Of a DNA stretch of 64,000 nucleotides, positions 18,198-25,239 are shown piece by piece. The stretch covers positions 25,076 through 89,075 of the forward strand of contig CAYNGJ010000017.1 of NCBI GenBank assembly GCA_964396895.1, given 5' to 3'. Position 1 is the first letter of the stretch, and every line of letters begins with the position of its first letter. Both the position numbers and the translations under genes were made by a program. Source of the stretch: UBA2334 sp964396895 (GTDB lineage Bacteria; Pseudomonadota; Gammaproteobacteria; Burkholderiales; Burkholderiaceae_C). A model generated the notes under the pieces. The model worked only from the letters and a program-made list of their open reading frames with translations, was not told where the DNA came from and searched no databases.

Positions 18198-18340
18198 GGT
18201 GTGGTCCTTTCAAATCGGCGTAAAGTTTGTCACCTGCAGGGTGCAGGGCATGGCTTTATTTTAGTCAAAAACTATTGATTACATGATTGATTAACTTAAA
18301 GCTATCGATAGTCTGGCTGCATGGGCTCAGGCAGGTCGAA

Positions 18341-18368
18341 AAAAAAGGCTGCGTTGCGCAGCCTTTTT
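18341..18368 (-). terminator. Rho-independent terminator after ahpC
   Basis: Stem ggctgcg/cgcagcc with a two-base loop (tt), flanked by a run of A on the left and T on the right, so it can work in both directions. It ends ahpC transcription before ahpF. Confidence 0.88.
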
Positions 18369-18404
18369 GCTTGTGTCCGCGGGGTGAGCGCGTGTTGAAA
18401 GACC

Positions 18405-18968
18405 TCAGATCTTGCCCACCAACTCCAGTGAGGGGGCAATGGTTTTGGCGCCTTCGTTCCACTTGGCGGGGCACACCTGGCCGGGGTGGGCGGCGGTGTA
18501 CTGGGCGGCCTTCAGCTTGCGCAGGGTTTCTTTCACGTCACGGGCGATTTCGTTGGAATGCACCTCGGCCGTTTTGATCTGCAACTCGGGGTTGATGATG
18601 AAGGTGCCACGCAGTGCCAGGCCTTCTTCGGGGATGTGCACGCCAAAGGCGTTGGTCAGCACATGGGTGGGGTCGCCCACCAGGGGGAATTTGGCCTTGC
18701 CCACGGCGGGAGAGGTCTCGTGCCACACCTTGTGCGAGAAATGGGTGTCGGTGGTGACGATGTACACCTCTGCACCGGCTTTTTGGAACTCGGCGTAGTT
18801 GTCAGCCGCGTCTTCCACTTCGGTGGGGCAGTTGAAGGTGAATGCGGCAGGCATGAAGATCAGCACGGACCACTTGCCCTTCAGGGTGGCATCGGACACC
18901 TCGACGAATTTGCCGTTGTGAAAGGCCTGGGCTTTGAAGGGCTGGACGGTGGTATTGATGAGGGACAT
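18405..18968 (-). CDS. ahpC: Alkyl hydroperoxide reductase subunit C (peroxiredoxin)
   Basis: A 187 aa 2-Cys peroxiredoxin that reduces hydrogen peroxide and organic hydroperoxides and is recycled by AhpF. The peroxidatic Cys is in FTFNCPTEVED (about residue 47) and the resolving Cys in HPGQVCPAKW (about residue 166). Length equals the E. coli protein exactly. The start ATG at 18968 has aaggag in front. An open frame upstream gives a longer 249 aa reading, but the extra residues are not AhpC-like. An OxyR-like half site lies about 75 bases upstream. Confidence 0.96.
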   Translation of the reverse strand: MSLINTTVQPFKAQAFHNGKFVEVSDATLKGKWSVLIFMPAAFTFNCPTEVEDAADNYAEFQKAGAEVYIVTTDTHFSHKVWHETSPAVGKAKFPLVGDPTHVLTNAFGVHIPEEGLALRGTFIINPELQIKTAEVHSNEIARDVKETLRKLKAAQYTAAHPGQVCPAKWNEGAKTIAPSLELVGKI

Positions 18969-19290
18969 GGCGTACTCCTTGACGATGGTGGGAAAAAAAG
19001 GGGCCGGTTTCATTGGACAACCGGTGTCACGCTTTAAGTATAGGTTCGATCTATCGGTGTTCCGGTTTGTTATTCCTAAGCTATTCATTGACAAAATCAA
19101 TGACCCGGTTTTTGTTGTAGGGGCTTTCCCTAGTTTTGCCGGGAATGCCCGCAACTGGCAAGTTCACTGTAAGGCTCGGCCAACAAAGTCCGCCTCGCAA
19201 TGCCACCTGCCACGAGTGGGCGGCGTTCAAAAAGCCGGTGGCCCCCCACTTTTTTTTGAAACAACCTTCCCTCTCGAGGAGACAACAACT
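18969..19290. other. Divergent ahpC / symporter intergenic region
   Basis: 322 bases without a gene. It should hold the ahpC promoter (leftward) and the promoter of the DUF4212-symporter operon (rightward). I see the OxyR-like site listed separately and a Shine-Dalgarno (gagga) before the 19291 start. No RNA gene or terminator is evident. Confidence 0.6.
19040..19054 (-). promoter_or_regulatory. Possible OxyR half site upstream of ahpC
   Basis: ataggttcgatctat has the ATAG-N7-CTAT spacing of one OxyR half operator. The second half is poorly conserved (ccgg and ttcc at the expected places). Position about 75 bases before ahpC fits activation by OxyR. Confidence 0.4.
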
Positions 19291-19551
19291 ATGTCCAGTG
19301 ACAGCAGCGCAAGCGCCTACTGGAGCGCCACCCTTGCCCTTTTGGGCAAGATCTTGGTGATCTGGTTTCTGTGTTCGTTTGGTGCCGGCATCCTGTTTGC
19401 CGATGTCTTGAACAACATCAAACTCGGCGGATATCCGCTGGGATTCTGGTTTGCCCAGCAGGGCTCCATCTACATCTTCATTGTGTTGATTTTTTATTAC
19501 GCCAAGAAGATGGGCGACATTGACCGTCAGTTCGACGTGCACGAAGACTAA
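19291..19551 (+). CDS. DUF4212 small subunit of a sodium:solute symporter
   Basis: An 86 aa membrane protein with two hydrophobic helices (KILVIWFLCSFGAGILFADV and FWFAQQGSIYIFIVLIFYY). This is the DUF4212 family, which always accompanies VC_2705-type acetate-like symporters. The start ATG is at 19291 behind gaggagac. It is separated from the symporter by only 11 bases. It probably stabilises or assists the symporter in the inner membrane. Confidence 0.9.
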   Translation: MSSDSSASAYWSATLALLGKILVIWFLCSFGAGILFADVLNNIKLGGYPLGFWFAQQGSIYIFIVLIFYYAKKMGDIDRQFDVHED

Positions 19552-19562
19552 AGGACACCGTC

Positions 19563-21371
19563 ATGGATCTTCAAACCACCATTTATCTGTGGGTCGGTGG
19601 CAGCTTCGCGCTGTACTTCGGCATCGCATTCTGGGCCCGTGCCGGGTCCACTTCTGAGTTTTACGCGGCTGGCGGTTCGGTTCACCCGATCACCAACGGC
19701 ATGGCCACGGCCGCTGACTGGATGTCAGCAGCCTCTTTCATCTCCATGGCTGGATTGATTTCCAACATGGGTTATGGCGGCGGCCTGTTCCTGATGGGTT
19801 GGACCGGCGGCTACGTGTTGCTGGCCATGCTGCTGGCCCCTTACCTGCGCAAGTTCGGCAAGTTCACGGTGCCTCAGTTCATTGGTGACCGCTTTTATTC
19901 CAAGAGCGCTTCCACCATTGCCGTGGTCTGTTTGCTGACCGCATCGCTGACGTACATCATTGGTCAGATGACCGGTGTGGGCGTGGCTTTCTCCCGTTTC
20001 TTGGGCGTGAGCAGCGACGTGGGCATCTACGTGGGCATGGGCATTGTGTTTGTGTACGCCGTGTTCGGTGGCATGAAGGGCATCACCTACACCCAGGTGG
20101 CGCAGTACATCGTGCTGATCTTGGCCTACACCGTGCCTGCCGTGTTCATTTCCCTGCAGCTGACGGGCAATCCCATTCCCCAACTGGGTCTGGGCTCCAG
20201 CCTGACCGGTCAGGAAATGTCTCTGCTGGCCAAGCTTGACCAAGTCGTGACCGACCTGGGCTTTGGCAAGTACACCACCGCCACCGCAGGCAGCACACTG
20301 AACATGTTCGTGTACACCCTGTCGTTGATGATTGGTACCGCTGGTTTGCCCCACGTCATCATGCGATTCTTCACGGTTCCTTCCGTGAAAGATGCTCGCA
20401 GCTCTGCCGGCTGGGCTCTGGTGTTCATTGCGCTGTTGTACACCACGGCTCCTGCTGTGGCGGCCATGGCCAAGACCAACCTGATCCGCACCGTGACCCC
20501 TGGCGTGGTGATGCAGAACACCGACCCCTATGGCGCTGAAGCCAGCATCAAGTACGACGAGCGTCCTGACTGGATGAAGCGTTGGGAAAAAACTGGCCTG
20601 CTGAAGTTCACCGACAAAAACGGTGACGGCCGCATCCAGTACTACAACGACAAGACCAAGAACGAAGCCGTCAAAGCCAAAGCAGAAGCTGCTGGCTGGA
20701 AGGGCAACGAACTCGACGTGAACGCTGACATCATCGTGTTGGCCAACCCCGAAATCGCGCTGCTGCCCAACTGGGTGATCGCGCTGGTGGCGGCGGGTGG
20801 TCTGGCTGCGGCGCTGTCAACGGCTGCGGGTTTGCTGATGGCGATTTCTGCTGCCGTGTCCCACGACCTGATCAAGAACGTGTTCGTTCCAGACATCAGC
20901 GAGAAGAATGAGCTGCTGGCCGGCAAAATCTCCATGGCCGTGGCCATCGTGGTGGCAGGCTGGTTGGGCCTGAACCCTCCCGGCTTCGCCGCTGGTACCG
21001 TGGCCCTGGCCTTCGGTATTGCTGCTAGCTCGCTGTTCCCCGCCATCATGATGGGCATCTTCTCCAAGAAGATGAACAAAGAAGGCGCGATGGCTGGTAT
21101 GTTGGCTGGTCTGTTTGTGACGCTGTTCTATGTGTTTGCACACAAGGGCATCTTCTTCATCAAGGGCACGGACTTCCTGCCCATGATCGGCGGCGCCAAC
21201 AGCTTCTTCGGCATCACGCCTGAAGCCTTCGGTGCGGTCGGCGCTCTGGTCAACTTCATCGTTGCCTTTGCGGTGGACAAGGTCACCAAAGAGCCACCAG
21301 CACACATCCAGGCCATGGTCGAGGCCGTGCGTATTCCACGTGGCTCCAAAATGGTTGACGGCGCTCACTGA
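19563..21371 (+). CDS. Sodium:solute symporter, acetate-permease-like (VC_2705 family)
   Basis: A 602 aa inner-membrane transporter of the SSS/SLC5 family with about 13 helices. It resembles ActP and probably imports acetate or another short carboxylate with sodium. Family stretches are WMSAASFISMAGLISNMGYG and GTAGLPHVIMRFFTVPSVKD. Residues about 310-395 form a soluble insert between helices. This insert contains DKNGDGRIQYYN (351-362), which resembles a calcium-binding EF-hand loop. Codon use is less GC-extreme than its neighbours, as in a highly expressed gene. A good terminator follows, separating it from the sensor genes. Confidence 0.9.
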   Translation: MDLQTTIYLWVGGSFALYFGIAFWARAGSTSEFYAAGGSVHPITNGMATAADWMSAASFISMAGLISNMGYGGGLFLMGWTGGYVLLAMLLAPYLRKFGKFTVPQFIGDRFYSKSASTIAVVCLLTASLTYIIGQMTGVGVAFSRFLGVSSDVGIYVGMGIVFVYAVFGGMKGITYTQVAQYIVLILAYTVPAVFISLQLTGNPIPQLGLGSSLTGQEMSLLAKLDQVVTDLGFGKYTTATAGSTLNMFVYTLSLMIGTAGLPHVIMRFFTVPSVKDARSSAGWALVFIALLYTTAPAVAAMAKTNLIRTVTPGVVMQNTDPYGAEASIKYDERPDWMKRWEKTGLLKFTDKNGDGRIQYYNDKTKNEAVKAKAEAAGWKGNELDVNADIIVLANPEIALLPNWVIALVAAGGLAAALSTAAGLLMAISAAVSHDLIKNVFVPDISEKNELLAGKISMAVAIVVAGWLGLNPPGFAAGTVALAFGIAASSLFPAIMMGIFSKKMNKEGAMAGMLAGLFVTLFYVFAHKGIFFIKGTDFLPMIGGANSFFGITPEAFGAVGALVNFIVAFAVDKVTKEPPAHIQAMVEAVRIPRGSKMVDGAH

Positions 21372-21397
21372 GATTGCCGCCACCCGGGTTGACAATC

Positions 21398-21433
21398 AAA
21401 GCCCTGGCAGCGCAGTCGCTGTCAGGGCTTTTT
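21398..21433 (+). terminator. Rho-independent terminator after symporter
   Basis: Imperfect inverted repeat aaagccctggcagcg / cgctgtcagggcttt with a short loop, followed by a T run. It closes the DUF4212-symporter operon. Confidence 0.88.
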
Positions 21434-21478
21434 CAATTGACAAGGGGCTTGTTTGCCCACCTGCTGCTGGAGTAATGC

Positions 21479-21880
21479 ATGGTTTTTGACATCAGTACCG
21501 CGATGACCTGGATTCTGTTCCTGGCGCTGTTTCCCATCAGCTTCTTTTGGCTGAGAAATGCCTACCGGATCGTGGTCAAACGGGACTTTTCCAACGTGGC
21601 GCTCAAGCGCGGCGAGCCGCCCGAGGAGCCCGCCAGGTGGGCCGCCTATGAAATGGGCATCGACCTGGTGGGTGGCACGGTGCTCGTGCTGCTGGTGGTG
21701 GCCATCGTCATGGGCGCTGTCGATTACGAAACCTGGTCTGCCGTGGCCGGAACCACCATTTGGTGCAAAATTTTTGCCTCCTTCGGCCTCAGCCGACACG
21801 CTCACCTCAAGCTGGGGCGCCCCGTTGCGCCGGCGTCTGACTCACCCTCTCCCGCGGCCAACAATCCCTCCGAAAAATGA
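21479..21880 (+). CDS. Unknown membrane protein in symporter/kinase cluster
   Basis: A 133 aa protein that I do not recognise, with two predicted transmembrane helices (TWILFLALFPISFFWLRNAY and IDLVGGTVLVLLVVAIVMGA). Between them lies a charged loop (KRDFSNVALKRGEPPEEPAR), and the C-terminal tail is hydrophilic and proline/alanine-rich. It begins 45 bases after the symporter terminator and is followed by a 65 aa membrane protein and the sensor kinase. It may be a small accessory to the kinase; this is positional inference. Confidence 0.65.
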   Translation: MVFDISTAMTWILFLALFPISFFWLRNAYRIVVKRDFSNVALKRGEPPEEPARWAAYEMGIDLVGGTVLVLLVVAIVMGAVDYETWSAVAGTTIWCKIFASFGLSRHAHLKLGRPVAPASDSPSPAANNPSEK

Positions 21881-21890
21881 GGTGACAGCC

Positions 21891-22088
21891 ATGACACACC
21901 TGCTCGGCAGCCAGCGTTTGGTGGCGTTGTTTGCGCTGGGTGTGGTGCTGCTCAATTTTCCGTTGCTGGCCTTGTGGGATGGCCAGGCCCTGGTGTGGGG
22001 CCTGCCGTTGTTCCCGCTGGCGTTGTTTGGCATTTGGGCCTTGCTGATCGGGTGTGTGGCCGTGGTGGTTGAGAGGCTGGAGGGCTGA
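21891..22088 (+). CDS. Small two-helix membrane protein
   Basis: A 65 aa protein starting at ATG 21891 behind gaggtgacagcc and ending five bases before the kinase start. It is almost entirely two hydrophobic helices (LVALFALGVVLLNFPLLALW and LPLFPLALFGIWALLIGCVA), ending VVERLEG. It resembles DUF485-like or symporter small subunits in size only. The tight spacing suggests that it works with the following SSS-domain kinase. Confidence 0.65.
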   Translation: MTHLLGSQRLVALFALGVVLLNFPLLALWDGQALVWGLPLFPLALFGIWALLIGCVAVVVERLEG

Positions 22089-22093
22089 GCACC

Positions 22094-24868
22094 GTGCTGT
22101 CGTCCGAACTGGTCATTGGCGCTTCGTTTGGCTACCTCATGCTGCTGTTTGTGGTGGCGTTGTGGGCCGACCGGCGGGCCAGCGTTGGCCGCTCCGTCAT
22201 TGCCAACCCGTGGGTGTATGCCCTGTCGCTTGGGGTGTACTGCACGGCCTGGACGTATTTCGGCAGCGTGGGTCGCGCCGCCTCGGCGGGTGTCTGGTTT
22301 TTGCCCATCTACCTGGGGCCAACGCTGGCCATGGTGCTGGCGTGGGTGGTGTTGCGCAAAATGGTGTGCATTGCCAAAACCTACCGTATCACCTCCATTG
22401 CGGACTTTGTTGCCAGCCGCTACGGCAAAAGCCCCACTTTGGCCGGCATGGTGACGCTGATCACCCTGGTAGGCATCGTCCCCTACATTGCGCTGCAACT
22501 CAAGGCCATTTCGGTGGCCTATGCCGTGCTGGTGCACACACCCGCATCCAGTGGTGCCCAGCCATGGTGGCACGACAGCACCCTGTACATCGCACTGACA
22601 TTGGCGGGGTTCACCATGGTGTTCGGTGCCAGGCACCTGGACAACACCGAGCGCCACGAGGGCATGGTGGCCGCCATCGCCCTGGAATCGGTGGTGAAGC
22701 TGGTGGCCTTTCTGGCGGTGGGCCTGTTCGTGACCTTTGGCTTGTTCAGTGGGCCGACCGAGCTGTTTGCGGCGGTGCACGCCCGCCCCGAGCTGTGGCA
22801 GCTGCTGACGCTGGGCCCGGTCAGCCAGTTTCCGTATGTGCAGTGGTTTGCGCTCACCCTGCTGGCCATGTGCTCGGTGGTGTTGTTGCCGCGCCAGTTC
22901 CAGGTGCTGGTGGTGGAAAACGTCAACGAAGCCCACCTGCGCCGCGCGGCCTGGGCTTTTCCGCTGTACCTGTTGCTCATCAACCTGTTTGTGCTGCCCA
23001 TTGCCCTGGCGGGACTGGTGCTGCTGGGGCCGTCGGGTGCCAACCCCGAAACCTTTGTGCTCACGCTGCCACTGGCCCATGGGCAGCAGGCGCTGGCCCT
23101 GTTTGCGTTTGTTGGCGGATTGTCGGCGGCCACTGGCATGGTGATTGTGGAGGCCATTGCCGTCTCCACCATGGTCTGCAACGACCTGGTCATGCCCGTG
23201 CTGCTGAAAAACAAGCGCTTTGCCAACCGCGTGGGGCACGACTACACCGGCGTGCTGCTGCACATCCGGCGCCTGGCCATTTTGTTGCTGCTGATGCTGG
23301 GGTACCTGTACTTTCACCTCGCGGGCGAGGCCTACGCGCTGGTGAGCATCGGGCTCATCAGCTTTGCCGCGGTGGCCCAGTTTGCGCCAGCATTGCTGGG
23401 GGGCATGTATTGGAAGGGAGGCACCCGCCTGGGGGCCATGGCGGGCTTGATGGCGGGCTTTGTGCTGTGGGCCTACACCCTCATGCTGCCGTCGCTGGCC
23501 AAGTCCGGCTGGTTGCCCGCCGATTTTTTGCGCGATGGGCTGTTGGGTTGGGCGTGGCTCAGGCCGGAGCAGCTGCTGGGCCTGTCCGGCCTGGACAACC
23601 TGACCCATTCGCTGTTTTGGAGCCTGTTGTTCAACGTCGGGGCGTTTGTGCTGGTGTCGGTCTGGCGTGGTCCCAGCGCCCGTGAGGCCAGCCAGGGGCT
23701 GTTGTTTGTGGACGTTTTCCGCCAGACCACGGCGGTGGGGCCGGTGTTTTGGCGCGGCAAGGCCAAAGTGGCCGACCTGCTGGAGCTCTCCTCCCGCTTC
23801 CTGGGCCGTGCGCGGGCGCAGGCCTTGTTTCAGGACTATGCCCAGCGCCAGGGGTTGGCCCCCGGCCAGGCGGTGCAGGCCAATGCCCACCTGGTGCAGC
23901 ACGTGGAAACCCTGCTGGCGGGCGCCATTGGCAGCGCGTCGGCCCGCGTCATGGTGGCGTCGGTGGTGCAAGAGGAGGCGCTGGGCATCGAGGACGTGAT
24001 GCAAATCCTGGAAGAGGCCTCGCGCATACGGGCCCACTCCCAGGAGCTGGAGGAAAAATCGCGCTCGCTGGAACTGGCCACGGCGGAATTGCGGCGTGCC
24101 AACGACCAGCTCAAAAGCCTGGACGCCATGAAGGACGACTTCATGTCGTCGGTCACACACGAGCTGCGCACCCCACTCACCTCCATCCGCGCGCTGGCCG
24201 AGCTGATGCGCGATGACCCCAAGATCGACCTCGCGCAGCGCAAGCAGTTCATCGACATCATCGTGGCCGAAACCGAGCGCCTGTCCCGGCTGGTCAACCA
24301 GGTGCTGGACATGGCCAAAATCGAATCGGGACATGCCGACTGGTGCAACAGCCCCTTGCACCTGGACCACCTCATTCGCCAGGCGGTGCAGGCCACCAGC
24401 GAGCTGTTCAGGGCACAGCACGCCACGGTGACGCTGGACTTGCCGCCACAGGTGGCGCCCATCAGCGCTGACCCGGACCGCTTGACCCAGGTGCTGATCA
24501 ACCTTTTGTCCAACGCGGCCAAGTTCACACCGCCGAAGGACGGGCAGGTGAGGGTGGACCTGCGCACCGATGCGAACGGCCTGACCGTGCGGGTGCAGGA
24601 CAACGGCCCCGGAGTGCCCCCCGAGCAGCACGGCATGGTGTTCGAAAAATTTCGCCAAGGTGGCCACGCCGGCCATCGTCCGCAGGGCACGGGCCTGGGC
24701 CTGCCCATCAGCCGCCAAATCGTCGAGCATTTTGGCGGACGCATGTGGGTGGAGTCGGCGGACATCGGTGGCGCCTGCTTTGGTTTTTTTCTGCCTTGGC
24801 AACACGCCACCGGGCCTGCGGCCGCCATTGGTGAGCCCTCACACCAACAACCAGGAGATGACACATGA
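22094..24868 (+). CDS. Hybrid symporter-domain sensor histidine kinase (CrbS/CbrA-like)
   Basis: A 924 aa inner-membrane sensor. Residues about 1-510 form a sodium/solute-symporter-like domain of roughly 13 helices, which may sense or carry the ligand. A linker and coiled coil (about 600-685) lead to a full histidine kinase: phospho-accepting His689 in VTHELRTPLTSI, N box LINLLSNAAKF, G1 DNGPGVP, F box FEKFRQGG and G2 GTGLGLPIS. It resembles the CrbS/MxtR acetate sensors. The start is a GTG five bases after the small membrane gene. It overlaps the receiver gene by four bases (ATGA), so the two are a cognate pair. Confidence 0.9.
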   Translation: MLSSELVIGASFGYLMLLFVVALWADRRASVGRSVIANPWVYALSLGVYCTAWTYFGSVGRAASAGVWFLPIYLGPTLAMVLAWVVLRKMVCIAKTYRITSIADFVASRYGKSPTLAGMVTLITLVGIVPYIALQLKAISVAYAVLVHTPASSGAQPWWHDSTLYIALTLAGFTMVFGARHLDNTERHEGMVAAIALESVVKLVAFLAVGLFVTFGLFSGPTELFAAVHARPELWQLLTLGPVSQFPYVQWFALTLLAMCSVVLLPRQFQVLVVENVNEAHLRRAAWAFPLYLLLINLFVLPIALAGLVLLGPSGANPETFVLTLPLAHGQQALALFAFVGGLSAATGMVIVEAIAVSTMVCNDLVMPVLLKNKRFANRVGHDYTGVLLHIRRLAILLLLMLGYLYFHLAGEAYALVSIGLISFAAVAQFAPALLGGMYWKGGTRLGAMAGLMAGFVLWAYTLMLPSLAKSGWLPADFLRDGLLGWAWLRPEQLLGLSGLDNLTHSLFWSLLFNVGAFVLVSVWRGPSAREASQGLLFVDVFRQTTAVGPVFWRGKAKVADLLELSSRFLGRARAQALFQDYAQRQGLAPGQAVQANAHLVQHVETLLAGAIGSASARVMVASVVQEEALGIEDVMQILEEASRIRAHSQELEEKSRSLELATAELRRANDQLKSLDAMKDDFMSSVTHELRTPLTSIRALAELMRDDPKIDLAQRKQFIDIIVAETERLSRLVNQVLDMAKIESGHADWCNSPLHLDHLIRQAVQATSELFRAQHATVTLDLPPQVAPISADPDRLTQVLINLLSNAAKFTPPKDGQVRVDLRTDANGLTVRVQDNGPGVPPEQHGMVFEKFRQGGHAGHRPQGTGLGLPISRQIVEHFGGRMWVESADIGGACFGFFLPWQHATGPAAAIGEPSHQQPGDDT

Positions 24869-25239
24869 CACACAAAATACTGATTGCCGACGACGAGCCC
24901 AACATCGTGATTTCGCTGGAATACCTGATGAAACGCGAGGGCTTTGATGTCAGCGTGGCGCGCGATGGCCAGGAGGCCCTGGACGTGGCAGAAAAAAGCC
25001 GGCCCGACCTGATCCTGCTCGATGTCATGATGCCCCACAAAACCGGCTTCGAGGTGTGCCAGGCCCTGCGTGCTCAGCCCGCGTTTGCCGACGTCGCCAT
25101 CGTGATGCTCACCGCCAAGGGCCGCGACACCGACATTGCCAAGGGCATGGCGCTGGGGGCCAATGCCTACATGACCAAGCCCTTCTCCACCCGCGATCTC
25201 GTGGACAAGGTGCGCCAGTTGCTGGGGGTCACCCCATGA
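24865..25239 (+). CDS. Single-domain response regulator
   Basis: A 124 aa receiver domain with no output domain. The acidic pocket is Asp9/Asp10, the phosphorylation site is Asp53 in LLDVMMP, and the conserved Thr and Lys are in VMLTAKG and MTKPFS. It overlaps both the kinase before it and the exonuclease fusion after it by four bases, so all three are translated together. Related CrbR/ErdR regulators carry a DNA-binding domain; this one does not. It must therefore act by protein contact or by passing phosphate on. Confidence 0.93.
   Translation: MTHKILIADDEPNIVISLEYLMKREGFDVSVARDGQEALDVAEKSRPDLILLDVMMPHKTGFEVCQALRAQPAFADVAIVMLTAKGRDTDIAKGMALGANAYMTKPFSTRDLVDKVRQLLGVTP

Noticed and set aside
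21842..24805. A 987-residue open frame on the minus strand opposite the sensor kinase
   Set aside because: The plus-strand kinase has complete domain motifs. The antisense frame is His, Gln and Gly-rich without family features, and such long antisense frames are common in high-G+C DNA.
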